From Dyadobacter bucti (GTDB lineage: Bacteria > Bacteroidota > Bacteroidia > Cytophagales > Spirosomataceae), in assembly GCF_005869225.1 (NCBI RefSeq), contig NZ_SWFP01000002.1:992001-1056000 (forward strand): a stretch of DNA of 64,000 bases, written 5' to 3'. The position numbers and the translations under genes were made by a program. The notes beneath the pieces are model-generated. The model was not told where the DNA came from, ran no database searches, and saw only the letters and a list, made by a program, of their open reading frames with translations. Of the stretch, positions 17,521-26,592 are shown one piece after another; positions within the stretch are counted from its first letter, which is position 1; each line of letters opens with the position of its first letter.

Positions 17521-18603
17521 CTATTCGGCATACAGACTTAAATGAGAGATAACGGAATCAGGTTTGACGAATGTGGAGTGGATTTTTTCGTTTTCGTGTA
17601 CCTGCCGCAAGCCTTCCAGAAGAATTTTATCATCCTTTTTCAAGCCACTTTCCACAACAAAAATGTGCGGCAGTTCCGCTGCCAGTTTGATTTCTCTTGA
17701 CCGGATCACATTGTCCTTATCCACCACATATACATATTTCTTTTCCAACACCTCGAAAGTGGCCTTTTGCGGAATGAGCAGTGCGTTTTTAAGTGGCACG
17801 GTTACGAGGATGTTGCCGGTTTCGCCATGTCTCAAAAGCTTTTTCGGATTGGGGAATGTAGCCCTGAAAGCGATGTTACCGGTTTCATTGTTGAAATCCG
17901 CCTCAATCGTTTTCACTACACCAGGATAATCAAACATCTTTTGGTTGGCCATTCGCAGATTTACATTGAGCATGCTGCCCTTTGCTTCGTCGGCTTTGTA
18001 ATCCAGGTATTCCGCTTCGGGAACATTGAAATAAACCCACATCTCGCTGTTGTCCGAGAGCGTAGTGAGTAAATCCCCCTCGTCCACCAGACTTCCCAGC
18101 CTTACCTGGAAATGATCCATGATACCGTCGAACGGCGCCCTGATCTCGGTGAAGCCCAGGTGCGTAGTAGCTAGTCCCAGCTCGGCTTTTGCTTTGTCCA
18201 GTTTGGCCTTGGCCAATGCCAGTTCATTTTTTGAAACAACGTTGCTGTCGGCCAGCGACTTGGTATTCTTGAATTCGATTTCTGCAAAATTGGCCTCTGC
18301 CTGCGCTTTTTGCTGCTCAGCCTGGTACAGCATAGGCATGATCTGGAACATCAGCTGCCCTTTTCTGATAAACTGGCCCTCGTCCACATAAATCTTCTGG
18401 AGATACCCTCTTTCCAAAGCCCTCAATTCAATATGGCTGATCGCGCGGATCTGGCTTACGTACTCCTTGGTGATCAACGTGTCCTTCTCTAAGGGACTTG
18501 TAACCAAAAACTTGGTCTCTTCTTCTTTTTCTTCTTTTTTTGATTCACAGCTGGTCTGCAAAAACAATGCGCACAAGCTCATGAACATGAGAATTCTCTT
18601 CAT
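17521..18603 (-). CDS. RND periplasmic adaptor (membrane fusion protein)
   Basis: A 360-residue AcrA-like adaptor bridging the permease and the outer-membrane channel. The start at ATG 18601-18603 gives a lipoprotein signal (LFLQTSC, Cys at about 19) followed by an acidic linker; the longer frame from 18684 lacks one. Lipoyl/barrel-sandwich (RGYLQKIYVDEGQFIRKGQL), alpha-helical hairpin (about 90-140) and beta-barrel (GIMDHFQVRLGSLVDEGDLL) parts are in the usual order. First gene of the operon; a 17-base palindrome at 18741-18757 lies 138 bases upstream. Confidence 0.94.
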   Translation of the reverse strand: MKRILMFMSLCALFLQTSCESKKEEKEEETKFLVTSPLEKDTLITKEYVSQIRAISHIELRALERGYLQKIYVDEGQFIRKGQLMFQIMPMLYQAEQQKAQAEANFAEIEFKNTKSLADSNVVSKNELALAKAKLDKAKAELGLATTHLGFTEIRAPFDGIMDHFQVRLGSLVDEGDLLTTLSDNSEMWVYFNVPEAEYLDYKADEAKGSMLNVNLRMANQKMFDYPGVVKTIEADFNNETGNIAFRATFPNPKKLLRHGETGNILVTVPLKNALLIPQKATFEVLEKKYVYVVDKDNVIRSREIKLAAELPHIFVVESGLKKDDKILLEGLRQVHENEKIHSTFVKPDSVISHLSLYAE

Positions 18604-19474
18604 GGTAGTTTTACTTTGATAAAATATTGATAGGACTTTTTGTTTGTGGGGAATTGTTCGATACAAGCCCTGCATGTATTCCAATAAATGGAATGCTGTC
18701 AGGCGCCGTATTGAAAGAAGGGAATTCAGATCATATCCTGATCATTCTCAGAATGATATACCTGATCGAAGAATAGTAGGAACAAAGCTCGAAGAAATAG
18801 GAGCTTACATTGATATTGCAGCGAAAATACCGTATTGAGCGGGTATGAAACGAAGTAAAATAATGGCTGTTTTCAACCGATTTTTTGACAAAACTCAGTT
18901 CATGGGTTTCCTCTTCATTCTTCTGAATGCAAATTTTGTCGTCTTGTGATGCGGATCCGGGCACATGATACCTGAAAGCGAGTATCCGGGCTTTTATTAC
19001 CGGCCTCGCCCTGGTGTATTCATTATTTTCATGATTCTTGACAGAAGAATAGCTGATACAGTCCTGGTACGAATTGGCATACATATGACTATACCCATCT
19101 ACCAGGAGAATGCAAAGGGGCAGGAAATATTTGATGAATGCCTTTATCATGAATGCAAAAACCGCAGGAAAGTCTTAATTATGTGTTAAAAGCATATTAA
19201 AAAAGCATTAAAACAACTAACGGTACTAAAATGAGTAGCCAGATTATTTGGATACTATCAAATAAATTCTATTAAATCTTTCAATACCAATACGACAGCG
19301 TCTCCCGTACGGCTGTGCTGCTCACGTTGAGCATTGCTATCATGACTATTTTTCGGTACCGGCGCCCGCCCGACAGCTCCGGCGTGCGTTCAAACAAAAA
19401 GTCCGGACAGGACCGCCAGTTTGCAGCAGCAGCTAAAAGTCACGTTCCAATTCAGACAGCAAGGAATAAATGGA
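18604..19474. other. 871-base region without a supported gene
   Basis: Open frames on both strands (for example 18731-19150 minus and 19315-19497 plus) have no recognisable domain, odd composition and no good start context. The stretch 19290-19490 plus reads without stops (ending in IFRYRRPPDSSG and about 40 more residues) and may be the worn tail of a membrane protein, but I cannot name it. One 17-base palindrome stands at 18741-18757. Confidence 0.5.
18741..18757. promoter_or_regulatory. Palindrome upstream of the efflux operon
   Basis: ATCATTCT (18741-18748) and AGAATGAT (18750-18757) are perfectly complementary around one C. Located 138 bases before the adaptor start; the size fits a TetR-like or MarR-like site, but no such regulator is in the window. 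Confidence 0.35.
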
Positions 19475-20158
19475 TTACAGATATCCCAGCTGCCTGAGCT
19501 CTTCTGCCGGGTACTGCAGTTGAATGGTCCGGCCTTCCATGTTCAACAGGTACACACTGTCGCTGATGGCCAGTACATCCCGGTAATAGTGATCTGTAAT
19601 AAGAATTCCCTTATCATTTTTAAGTGATGCAAGCCATGTTTTCAGGGTCTCGATATGCAAAGGTGTCACGTTGGAAAAGGGTTCGTCCAGAATAACAAAC
19701 GAAGCAGGACCGGAAATCACCATGATGGTTTCGATGAGGCGCTGCTGACCTCCCGAAAGCTGATTGAACCGGTAAGGGAGCAGTTCATTTAGTTCCGGAA
19801 AATATCCGACCGCTTCTTTAAAATTTGCCTGGTAAAGTACCAGGGCTTCCTTTACCCGGAGATACCCCGGAACAAATTGATGTTGCGGCAGATAAGAAAG
19901 TAAATTTTCATGTTTGAAAGGGCTGCTGATATAGTTGCCATCGATCCGGACCGAGCTGTTGCGGGCACGTCTGATGCCGTAAATTATTTCCAACAAGGAT
20001 GATTTGCCACACCCGTTCCTCCCCAACAAACCAACGATCTGCCCTTTGTCTATGCGGATATAAACGTTCTGCAAAACCTTACGGTTGTTATATTCCAGCC
20101 AGATACTGTCTGCTTCCAGCCTGCCTACCCGAAACTGAGGCTTACCAAACCAATGCAT
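19475..20158 (-). CDS. ABC transporter ATP-binding protein
   Basis: A 227-residue ATPase with Walker A GLLGRNGCGKSSLLE, signature LSGGQQRLIE, Walker B FVILDEPFS and the H-loop in ILITDHYYRD. Overall it resembles small LptB/ABC-2-type ATPases. Its start overlaps the end of the small membrane-protein gene by 34 bases, so the two are probably subunits of one transporter. No other ATPase or larger permease is nearby. It lies at the end of the iron-type PepSY operon, so the cargo may relate to metal or siderophore handling; that is inference from context. Confidence 0.88.
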   Translation of the reverse strand: MHWFGKPQFRVGRLEADSIWLEYNNRKVLQNVYIRIDKGQIVGLLGRNGCGKSSLLEIIYGIRRARNSSVRIDGNYISSPFKHENLLSYLPQHQFVPGYLRVKEALVLYQANFKEAVGYFPELNELLPYRFNQLSGGQQRLIETIMVISGPASFVILDEPFSNVTPLHIETLKTWLASLKNDKGILITDHYYRDVLAISDSVYLLNMEGRTIQLQYPAEELRQLGYL

Positions 20159-20445
20159 AGGCTGAAAATAAGAAGATCCAATACATAAACGCCGGCTGCG
20201 AGCTGAATTTTAGAAAGTCCGAAGTGATGGTAAAAGACGAGCCCTTTTTGATTGGTGAGCCGGAAAAGGTACCACACCAGCAACTGGCATGCGCTGCGGA
20301 GCCAGAAAAAATAGATGAGGAAAGAAAGAAATTTTTCAGACGAAATGGTCGGCGCTCCTGCCATTGCCCACATCAGCAGCGATATTGTGTTTGTTGGTAG
20401 CCGGAACTGTCTGTAGAAAATCAGTAAGACACGAAATCGTTGCAT
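20125..20445 (-). CDS. Small membrane protein paired with the ABC ATPase
   Basis: About 106 residues from ATG 20443-20445 (MQRFRVLLIFYRQ); the longer frame from 20502 would run close to the PepSY stop. Two hydrophobic segments (about 38-60 and 82-104) flank a polar loop with LTNQKGLVFYHHFGLSKIQ, which could be a cytoplasmic coupling helix. It overlaps the ATPase gene downstream. At this size it would have to oligomerise to form a transport path. No family recognised. Confidence 0.65.
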   Translation of the reverse strand: MQRFRVLLIFYRQFRLPTNTISLLMWAMAGAPTISSEKFLSFLIYFFWLRSACQLLVWYLFRLTNQKGLVFYHHFGLSKIQLAAGVYVLDLLIFSLCIGLVSLSFG

Positions 20446-20505
20446 TTCCCTTCGTTTTTGGAAAGATAGCTGACTTTGCAAAAACGAAGGAAAAATTAAC
20501 AAGTT

Positions 20506-22146
20506 TTAACGCGCGGAAAAGGTCATGACTTTAAAAGGTTTGGCCTGAACACTGATTTTCAGGTAAGCAAATGCACATGCTGCGGATAACAATAAAAACA
20601 GCACATCGATAAAAAAGATATCGAGTGCCCCTTCCTGAACGGTTTTCCACATCCATAAACCGGTTGAAACACCGTTGGCAATGGGTACGCCCAAACATAA
20701 AACAGCTGATAACAAAAGCGTCTGCCTGTTCATCAGCGGCAAATCTTTTCTGATGATAAAATAGATACCCAGCGCCAGCCAGCTGTAAAAATACACGTTG
20801 TAGATAACCGACTGGTCGACGCGGCTCAGGGCTTTCACCATGATAAAAGTAAATGCTGTAACAGGGAGCATACTCAAACAGGCGGCCAGGAATACGTTAC
20901 TGGCCCAAAAGTTAAATTTGCGTTTGTAGCCCGGGGTACTGACCTTATCCCGCGCTACCAGCCAGATCATGATCCCCGATATGATCACCACGCAACCCAT
21001 CAGGCCCAAAACAAAGAAAATGATACGAAGCGGCCTGCCTCCAAAATCGCCGAAATGCAGGTGATATACCAGACTCTTGACCTTATCTATGTAACTGACG
21101 TCTTTGTCAGGTGATTTCAACTCCAGCGTTTTACCATTACCCACATCAATTTTTACATATCCCGACCCGGCAAAATTTTCCCTGGGATCCGGTTTGGCCT
21201 CCATCATTACCTGCATGCTTTCATCCCCGTAATTGCGAATGTAGATTCCGGAAAGCTTGCTGTTTTTCCATTCATTCTGCCATTTTCCGACCAGGGCATC
21301 CATATCAAACGAAGCCTGCATGGGCTTGTAAGTGTAGTCAACTTTGGTAGTCCTGTTGTACTGCAGATCTTCATATAATTTGTCTATATCACCTTTATAA
21401 ACCAAATCGCTGAAAGGGGCCAGCAGCACAAAATTGACGATCAGAATAACCCCTGTGACCGCAAAAAGTAACTGAAAAGGAAACCCGATCACGCCCAGAG
21501 CAGTATGCATATCAGTCCAGACAGTTTTCCATTTGCTCCATGGCCGGAAAACGAAGAAGTTGGATTTGATTTTGTCCCAATGCAGTAACAAGCCTGTAAT
21601 GAGTGCAAACAGAAAAAGAAATGCAACGATACCGGCCAGCAGATAACCGAAAGGCGTGCCGATATGGATGGGTATCTGGTTCAACTGGGCCAGAAAATGG
21701 AGCCTGTACAGAAACTCGCCCATATCATAACCTTCTGCATAGGACGCCGGTTTTTTATCGGTGAAGTTGTAAAGGAAGTAGGCCGAATCGCCGTCATCGC
21801 CCCGGCCTCTTCCCCGGCGTTTCCCTTCCGGTTTAGGTTTTGGTGTACTGATGGTCGTATCCTGGGACGTGCTCAGGTTTACGTAAGTACCGTTTCCTTG
21901 TCGCTTAATATAAAAATCAAAATTTCGGCCCCGCAGGTTATAGTGTTCCGACAGAGAGTCCAGCAGGTAATTATACTCCGGCTTCACTTTCCGGGCAACT
22001 GCCGATTTACCTTTTTGCCAGGCGCTGATATCGTCTTTGAAAAAAGAAAAAGACCCGGCGAAAAATATAACATATAAAAGGGCGGCAATGAAAATCCCGC
22101 TGATCGTATGCGTATGAAAATAGATATTGTACTTCCTATGATCCAT
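20506..22146 (-). CDS. PepSY-domain inner-membrane protein (PiuB-like)
   Basis: A 546-residue protein with an N-terminal membrane helix (HTISGIFIAALLYVIFFAGS), a PepSY-type periplasmic region, further helices with His residues in HTALGVIGFPFQL and LVYHLHFGDFGG, and a C-terminal helical bundle to the end. Family members are iron-regulated and often accompany siderophore receptors; some are thought to reduce ferric siderophores with haem bound by the membrane His residues. It overlaps the preceding small membrane gene by 11 bases and is the core of a five-gene operon. Confidence 0.88.
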   Translation of the reverse strand: MDHRKYNIYFHTHTISGIFIAALLYVIFFAGSFSFFKDDISAWQKGKSAVARKVKPEYNYLLDSLSEHYNLRGRNFDFYIKRQGNGTYVNLSTSQDTTISTPKPKPEGKRRGRGRGDDGDSAYFLYNFTDKKPASYAEGYDMGEFLYRLHFLAQLNQIPIHIGTPFGYLLAGIVAFLFLFALITGLLLHWDKIKSNFFVFRPWSKWKTVWTDMHTALGVIGFPFQLLFAVTGVILIVNFVLLAPFSDLVYKGDIDKLYEDLQYNRTTKVDYTYKPMQASFDMDALVGKWQNEWKNSKLSGIYIRNYGDESMQVMMEAKPDPRENFAGSGYVKIDVGNGKTLELKSPDKDVSYIDKVKSLVYHLHFGDFGGRPLRIIFFVLGLMGCVVIISGIMIWLVARDKVSTPGYKRKFNFWASNVFLAACLSMLPVTAFTFIMVKALSRVDQSVIYNVYFYSWLALGIYFIIRKDLPLMNRQTLLLSAVLCLGVPIANGVSTGLWMWKTVQEGALDIFFIDVLFLLLSAACAFAYLKISVQAKPFKVMTFSAR

Positions 22147-22435
22147 TGCTGAAGTTAAATTTCAATAAATACGGCAGGGCAAAAACGAGTGTCAGAACGA
22201 TATACAGTATCCAGACGCGCCACACATTCGGAGCTATAAAAGCATACAGCAGCAGGAAAGCCCACAATATATATCCTGTAAAAAAGGAAGTGGCGATGAC
22301 ATGTTCTTTGGGCAAAAACGACGTAAAAAAGATATGAAAGCTCATCATCACGGCGTAGCCACCGGCAGTTCCCGCCAGGATTTTGCTCAGCCGCAACCAT
22401 GGGGATTGGGTCAGATATTTTTTATTGGCAGGCAT
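22136..22435 (-). CDS. DUF3649-like small membrane protein
   Basis: About 99 residues from ATG at 22433-22435 (MPANKKYLTQSPWLRL). Three hydrophobic helices; the GTAGGYAVMM and GYILWAFLLLYAF segments match the pattern of DUF3649 proteins, which precede PepSY iron-uptake genes in Proteobacteria. It starts seven bases after the upstream gene and overlaps the PepSY gene, so it probably acts in the same inner-membrane complex. Function is not established for the family. Confidence 0.7.
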   Translation of the reverse strand: MPANKKYLTQSPWLRLSKILAGTAGGYAVMMSFHIFFTSFLPKEHVIATSFFTGYILWAFLLLYAFIAPNVWRVWILYIVLTLVFALPYLLKFNFSNGS

Positions 22436-22442
22436 ATCGTTG

Positions 22443-22772
22443 TTAAAAAAGCGTTTCGAGCAGTACCCCGCACAGATACAGTATCGCAACAGCCCTGGCA
22501 CCGAAATAGCGAAAAGGGAAAAAAAGGACTGCGACCGAGCCAGCAGTCATCAGAATAACCACGGCAGCAAATAACCCGCTACCAAAGCCCATCAAGCCCG
22601 CACACAGCCAGGTAGCGATCAAAAAAAGTGCAGCCGCAAACCACTTGCTCTGCCGGGGATAATCCGTTAAATAATTCAGTACACGGCTCCTGGATGGCCA
22701 AACGATGCGTTTTGAAGTGTTCATCCAAAAGATAAACCCTAAAAAGAAGAGTAAACAAATAGTGCTAAACAT
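22443..22772 (-). CDS. DUF3325-like small membrane protein
   Basis: 109 residues with three hydrophobic segments (about 1-15, 44-62, 66-105) and a basic loop (NTSKRIVWPSRSRVLNYL). Layout and gene order match DUF3325 proteins, found with DUF3649 and PepSY genes near siderophore receptors. First gene of the operon 22772 to 19475. The upstream 146 bases are AT-rich; no Fur-like box could be assigned with confidence. Confidence 0.65.
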   Translation of the reverse strand: MFSTICLLFFLGFIFWMNTSKRIVWPSRSRVLNYLTDYPRQSKWFAAALFLIATWLCAGLMGFGSGLFAAVVILMTAGSVAVLFFPFRYFGARAVAILYLCGVLLETLF

Positions 22773-22918
22773 AGGATTGCAGCAAACGCATTACATTTAT
22801 TTGTAATTAGTATAATTAAGCTTTTGTAAACTTAATGCTAAATCCGATACGTTTTACACGATTGAAAAGAATACATGGGCAGGAATTTTAAGAGACTGCC
22901 CCCTATTTTTAAAAAAGC

Positions 22919-23614
22919 TTAATCCGGGCTCTGGATCTGTTTGATTGCATTTTCCGCATAAATACTGCCGATGGGCACAGCATGCCTGCCGATATACACC
23001 TGATTTCTATCGACTTTGGTTATTTTTTGCTTTGAAACCAGATAGGAGCGGTGCACCCGGACAAATAAATGGCCGGGCAGCATATTGAGAGTATCTTGCA
23101 TGGTAAGTCGGCACACAATTTTTTTGTCGGCTAAAACAAAGGTCATGTAGTTTCCTGCGCTCTCGATGTAAAAAATATCATTCAACCCCACCTTGATCTG
23201 CTCATATCCTGATTTCAAAAACAGGACGCGTGGCTGTTCTTTCAGGGCCAGATGTTGCATTTCCAGAAAATCCCCGGCTTTCCGGCAGGCCTTTAAAAAA
23301 CGTTCGGCAGAAAATGGTTTGAGCAGGTAATCAATGGCATCGAGTTCATAGCTTTTTACTGCATGCTGCATATAGGCAGTTGTGAAAATGACAGCGGGCT
23401 TTTTGGGAAGCGACTGATAAAAATCGATACCCGAAACATCCGGCATTTTCACATCAAGGAATAACAGATCGATGTCGTTATTGTGAATAAACGTTGCCGC
23501 TTCAAAAGCATCTGAAAAGCTTTTTTCCAGGGAAATAAAAGGAATATTTTCCGCCAGGGATTCGATAATACTCAACGCAACCGGCTCATCGTCAATGGCT
23601 ATGGCTTTAATCAT
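22919..23614 (-). CDS. LytTR-family response regulator
   Basis: 231 residues. The receiver domain (1-120) has the acidic pocket in AIDDEP, the phosphorylatable Asp54 in DLLFLDVKMPDVSG, and Lys in YLLKPFS. The LytTR DNA-binding domain (130-231) has IFYIESAGNYMTFVL, LFVRVHRSYLVSKQKI and VPIGSIYA. It follows its kinase by 11 bases. Members of this group often control transport or exopolysaccharide genes; the target is not evident, although the divergently unrelated PepSY operon lies directly downstream on the same strand. Confidence 0.94.
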   Translation of the reverse strand: MIKAIAIDDEPVALSIIESLAENIPFISLEKSFSDAFEAATFIHNNDIDLLFLDVKMPDVSGIDFYQSLPKKPAVIFTTAYMQHAVKSYELDAIDYLLKPFSAERFLKACRKAGDFLEMQHLALKEQPRVLFLKSGYEQIKVGLNDIFYIESAGNYMTFVLADKKIVCRLTMQDTLNMLPGHLFVRVHRSYLVSKQKITKVDRNQVYIGRHAVPIGSIYAENAIKQIQSPD

Positions 23615-23625
23615 ACTTTTAAATG

Positions 23626-25047
23626 CTACTCCGGCCGAAGATTAATGGTCATATGTACGAAATACTCAGTCTTCGACTCGCGTATATTGAGCTGGTATTT
23701 TCCAGGATAAAGCAGGTCCATTCTTTGCCGGACGTTTTCGAGGCCGATTCCGCCGGCGTCTGCTTCGGGGTCGTTGCCCTGCTTTGCGTTAAAGCTATTG
23801 TAAACATCGAAATCCAGTTCCCCGTTTTCGCAGCTAAGCGAAATGTGAATCCAGGAGCGGTGCTTCAGACTTATCCCATGTTTGAAAGCATTTTCGACAA
23901 AAGGGATCAGCAACATCGGCGCAATTACATCATCACCAGTATTTTGCGGCAAACTTACCTGAACATTTATCTGATCCAGTCCGGCTATGCGTAATTGCTG
24001 CAAATGAATATAGTCGCGAAGGTAGGTAACTTCCCTTTCCAGCGGAATAAAGTCCAGCGTATTCTGATAAAGCATGAACCGCATCATATCTCCGAGTTTC
24101 TGGATGCCCTGGCTTGTACGTGCCGCTTTTTCCTGCATTGCGGTGCCGTAAAGGGTATTGAGAATATTAAATAAAAAATGCGGATTGATCTGTGACCGAA
24201 GGAAAGACAGGTCGGCCGACGACTTTCCGAGTTCTTGCTGAAGTACGGACAGTTGCCACTGATCGAGATTTTGCTTGTGCGAAAACCAGGACAGCAGGCC
24301 CGAAATCATCAGCAGGAGAAAACTCGCCGCCATGTAACTTTCCAGGGTAATAGCCGGCAGCATTTCGCTCCAGATCAGGAAAAAGAACATCCATACCATG
24401 ACCACCGCTATGCAGGCTTTCACTCCGTAAATCAGACCGTTTTTGTGCGTGCGTTCATATTCGGGAAGCAGCCAGTAAAGGTTGATGAGATAGATAAAAT
24501 AAGCAAACGGCACGACCGAAACCCACAAAGGCCCGAAGTGACGGTTGTTCGTGACCATAAACAGCAAAAGGACTGTGAACCATACCAGAAAAGTAACCAA
24601 AAAGGTCGGGAAAGATCTCTGTATTATGGTCTTGGTGCTGCCCGCCCGCAGGTTAATCACGAGCCGTTTCAAAATATTGTAAACAAAAAACAAAACCACG
24701 ATCAGCAAGACAGAAGGCAGGATATGCAGGAAACTATCCTGAACGGAAGGCTGCTGATCAAAATGAAAATAATGGTGGGAGACGGTAAAAACCACGGTCA
24801 TCATAAAAACAGCTGCCAGGCCAGCCAAACAAATATTTCCCCATTTCTGACCGGGCAGGTATTTAGGAAGAATGATGTTGTTGATGCCGAGAAAGGACAA
24901 ATAAACAATTGTAATAGAAGACAGCCCCGGCAACAGGTGATGGTTAATATAACTTGCTGTGGGTTCATAAGTGCTCAGCAAATTCATGTAAACGACAAAA
25001 ACATAAATGCTGCTTGATATCCAGAGTTCAACTTTGCGAAATTCCAT
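23626..25047 (-). CDS. LytS/YehU-type sensor histidine kinase
   Basis: About 473 residues from ATG 25045-25047 (MEFRKVELWISS); the longer frame to 25116 adds an unlikely leader. Eight or so hydrophobic helices occupy residues 1-260 without a large extracytoplasmic domain. The His_kinase domain follows with LRSQINPHFLFNILNTLYG, where His is the phosphoacceptor, and the ATPase domain has PFVENAFKHGIS and GIGLENVRQRM. It is cotranscribed with the LytTR regulator. The signal may be membrane-derived; nothing more specific can be said. Confidence 0.93.
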   Translation of the reverse strand: MEFRKVELWISSSIYVFVVYMNLLSTYEPTASYINHHLLPGLSSITIVYLSFLGINNIILPKYLPGQKWGNICLAGLAAVFMMTVVFTVSHHYFHFDQQPSVQDSFLHILPSVLLIVVLFFVYNILKRLVINLRAGSTKTIIQRSFPTFLVTFLVWFTVLLLFMVTNNRHFGPLWVSVVPFAYFIYLINLYWLLPEYERTHKNGLIYGVKACIAVVMVWMFFFLIWSEMLPAITLESYMAASFLLLMISGLLSWFSHKQNLDQWQLSVLQQELGKSSADLSFLRSQINPHFLFNILNTLYGTAMQEKAARTSQGIQKLGDMMRFMLYQNTLDFIPLEREVTYLRDYIHLQQLRIAGLDQINVQVSLPQNTGDDVIAPMLLIPFVENAFKHGISLKHRSWIHISLSCENGELDFDVYNSFNAKQGNDPEADAGGIGLENVRQRMDLLYPGKYQLNIRESKTEYFVHMTINLRPE

Positions 25048-25145
25048 TGCTTTGTTTTTTTCTGCAATGTTAACCGCTGTGTCAGAACTTAGAAAATATG
25101 TGGGGCAGAAAGCCATTTTTTGTTACGAAAGCATAAATTAAAGAA

Positions 25146-25175
25146 GAGGCAACCAGCCTCAACGCCAGTTGCCTC
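25146..25175 (-). terminator. Terminator of the DUF4153 gene
   Basis: GAGGCAAC (25146-25153) and GTTGCCTC (25168-25175) form a perfect 8-base stem 34 bases after the DUF4153 stop. On the minus strand it is followed by TTCTTTAATTT. Confidence 0.65.
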
Positions 25176-25208
25176 CCAAGTTCTTCCTTTCCTCCTTCCT
25201 CCCGCATT

Positions 25209-26453
25209 TTACTTAAACCCAAAAAACAACGGGAACAAAAACGCGACTATTGCGCTCCACAGGGCATAAACAGGCAGAAAAAGAGCTAGTGATTTACCTA
25301 CCAGGGAAAGGTCCGTTTTTCGGGTGAGTGTGCTCCAAAGCTTTGTACCCACATATAACAAATGGATAAGCATTAACACATTCGCTCCCAGCACCGCTGC
25401 CCTGTTGGGCGTAATCCCCCACTCCGAAATCCGGAACACAACGGCCGATAAGGCAATTCCATTGACCAGCAATGTGACCGCCGCAAGCAGAAAAAGAACA
25501 AGTATCTGCACCCGATTCTTACCCGCCGGATTTGATTCTGCCACCGAAAAAAAGATCAGGGCCATGACAGCAACTAGGAGTACATTGAAAAGCACAAGAA
25601 ATTCGCGGTCATGATAGGGATCCTTACCTGAGAAAAGAGTTGCCGACAGATAAATTATCAGCATCACAAGTGCCACCGGGCTGAATAGATTCGCAATTAC
25701 CGGAGATACTTTATTGACCAGCGTCGGTTGTGTCTGGGTAAGAAACGTGCCAATAATAGGTACGGCGGCTAATCCGCAAACCACCACATAATCAAAATAA
25801 AACTTTTGGATGTCCCAGCCGATCATGTTGAACAGCCCGACGGTGATAGCGGTCGTCAGCCCGCCGGCTATCAGAAGAAGAGCCATCATCACCGCCAGCT
25901 CCCCATTGTATCTCAGAAACCCAAGCCAGTTTCCACCGCTTTTCAGCTTTCCGCCTCCAAAAGCGAATCCCAGGATAGACCAAAGCAACAATGGCAAATG
26001 AATACAAGACAAATTCAGCGTATCGCTTTTGGGATCCTGTGGAAGATAGTTGATGAAGCAGATGGATATCAGGGCCAGTCCGGCCAGAATCGCGCCGGTT
26101 TTCCCTGAAATCCTGTTTTTCCACGCGAAGAAAGCGATCAATATTGGAAAGACGATAAAACCGATATTCCGGGTGTAAAAAAACTCCTGATCAATGGATA
26201 GCATTTTGGGCAGCTGGGCCAGAAGTCCCGCCAGAATAGAAGCACCGACCACGAATATACGCTCGCCGGGTGTGCCCCAAAACAGGTCTTCATGGCTGTA
26301 ATTCAGCCGCTGGTACCAGCCCTCAGCCAGCAGGTTCTCCCCCAATTGCGGATAAAGGGAATTAAAGGCCGTCTTGAAAGTCGGCTTGTTGTCCCGGTAC
26401 AACTTTTCCAGCTGCCGGGGATTCTCAATGTTCAACAGGATTTCTTCGCGCAT
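25209..26453 (-). CDS. DUF4153 integral membrane protein
   Basis: 414 residues from ATG 26451-26453 (MREEILLNIENPRQLE). The first 75 residues are soluble and charged, then about eleven hydrophobic helices continue to the end. The pattern and the FSGKDPYHDREFLVLFNVLL segment match DUF4153 proteins. Function unknown; they are scattered in Bacteroidota and Firmicutes. It is monocistronic, with its own promoter candidate upstream and a terminator behind. Confidence 0.75.
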   Translation of the reverse strand: MREEILLNIENPRQLEKLYRDNKPTFKTAFNSLYPQLGENLLAEGWYQRLNYSHEDLFWGTPGERIFVVGASILAGLLAQLPKMLSIDQEFFYTRNIGFIVFPILIAFFAWKNRISGKTGAILAGLALISICFINYLPQDPKSDTLNLSCIHLPLLLWSILGFAFGGGKLKSGGNWLGFLRYNGELAVMMALLLIAGGLTTAITVGLFNMIGWDIQKFYFDYVVVCGLAAVPIIGTFLTQTQPTLVNKVSPVIANLFSPVALVMLIIYLSATLFSGKDPYHDREFLVLFNVLLVAVMALIFFSVAESNPAGKNRVQILVLFLLAAVTLLVNGIALSAVVFRISEWGITPNRAAVLGANVLMLIHLLYVGTKLWSTLTRKTDLSLVGKSLALFLPVYALWSAIVAFLFPLFFGFK

Positions 26454-26477
26454 AAAAATTTCGATTTTTAGATAAAT

Positions 26478-26523
26478 CAAAGTACTTTGTAATTCAAAGT
26501 TAAATATTATTTTTATTGTGCAA
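26478..26523 (-). promoter_or_regulatory. Promoter and palindrome of the DUF4153 gene
   Basis: On the minus strand TTG (26521-26523) and TAACTTTG (26495-26502) are 18 bases apart, fitting the Bacteroidota -33/-7 pattern. Overlapping the start of transcription is the perfect palindrome CAAAGTACTTTG (26478-26489). The half-site ACTTTG/CAAAGT is repeated, giving a second symmetric pair at 26484-26500. Confidence 0.6.
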
Positions 26524-26592
26524 CAGGTTTGGCAGAAAATTTTATTGCCGTGGTTGACCACAGCTTTCTAACCGGACTGAAACTGGTTCAGG

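Noticed and set aside
18731..19150. 139-codon minus frame in the large gap
   Set aside because: Rich in Tyr, Ser and Ile without structure or recognisable domain; probably chance in AT-rich DNA.
19315..19497. 60-codon plus frame before the ABC ATPase
   Set aside because: One hydrophobic start but no match; kept only as a possible worn tail.
24235..25017. 260-codon plus-strand frame opposite the LytS-type kinase
   Set aside because: Composition rich in Gln, His and Lys with no motif; antisense to a clear kinase.
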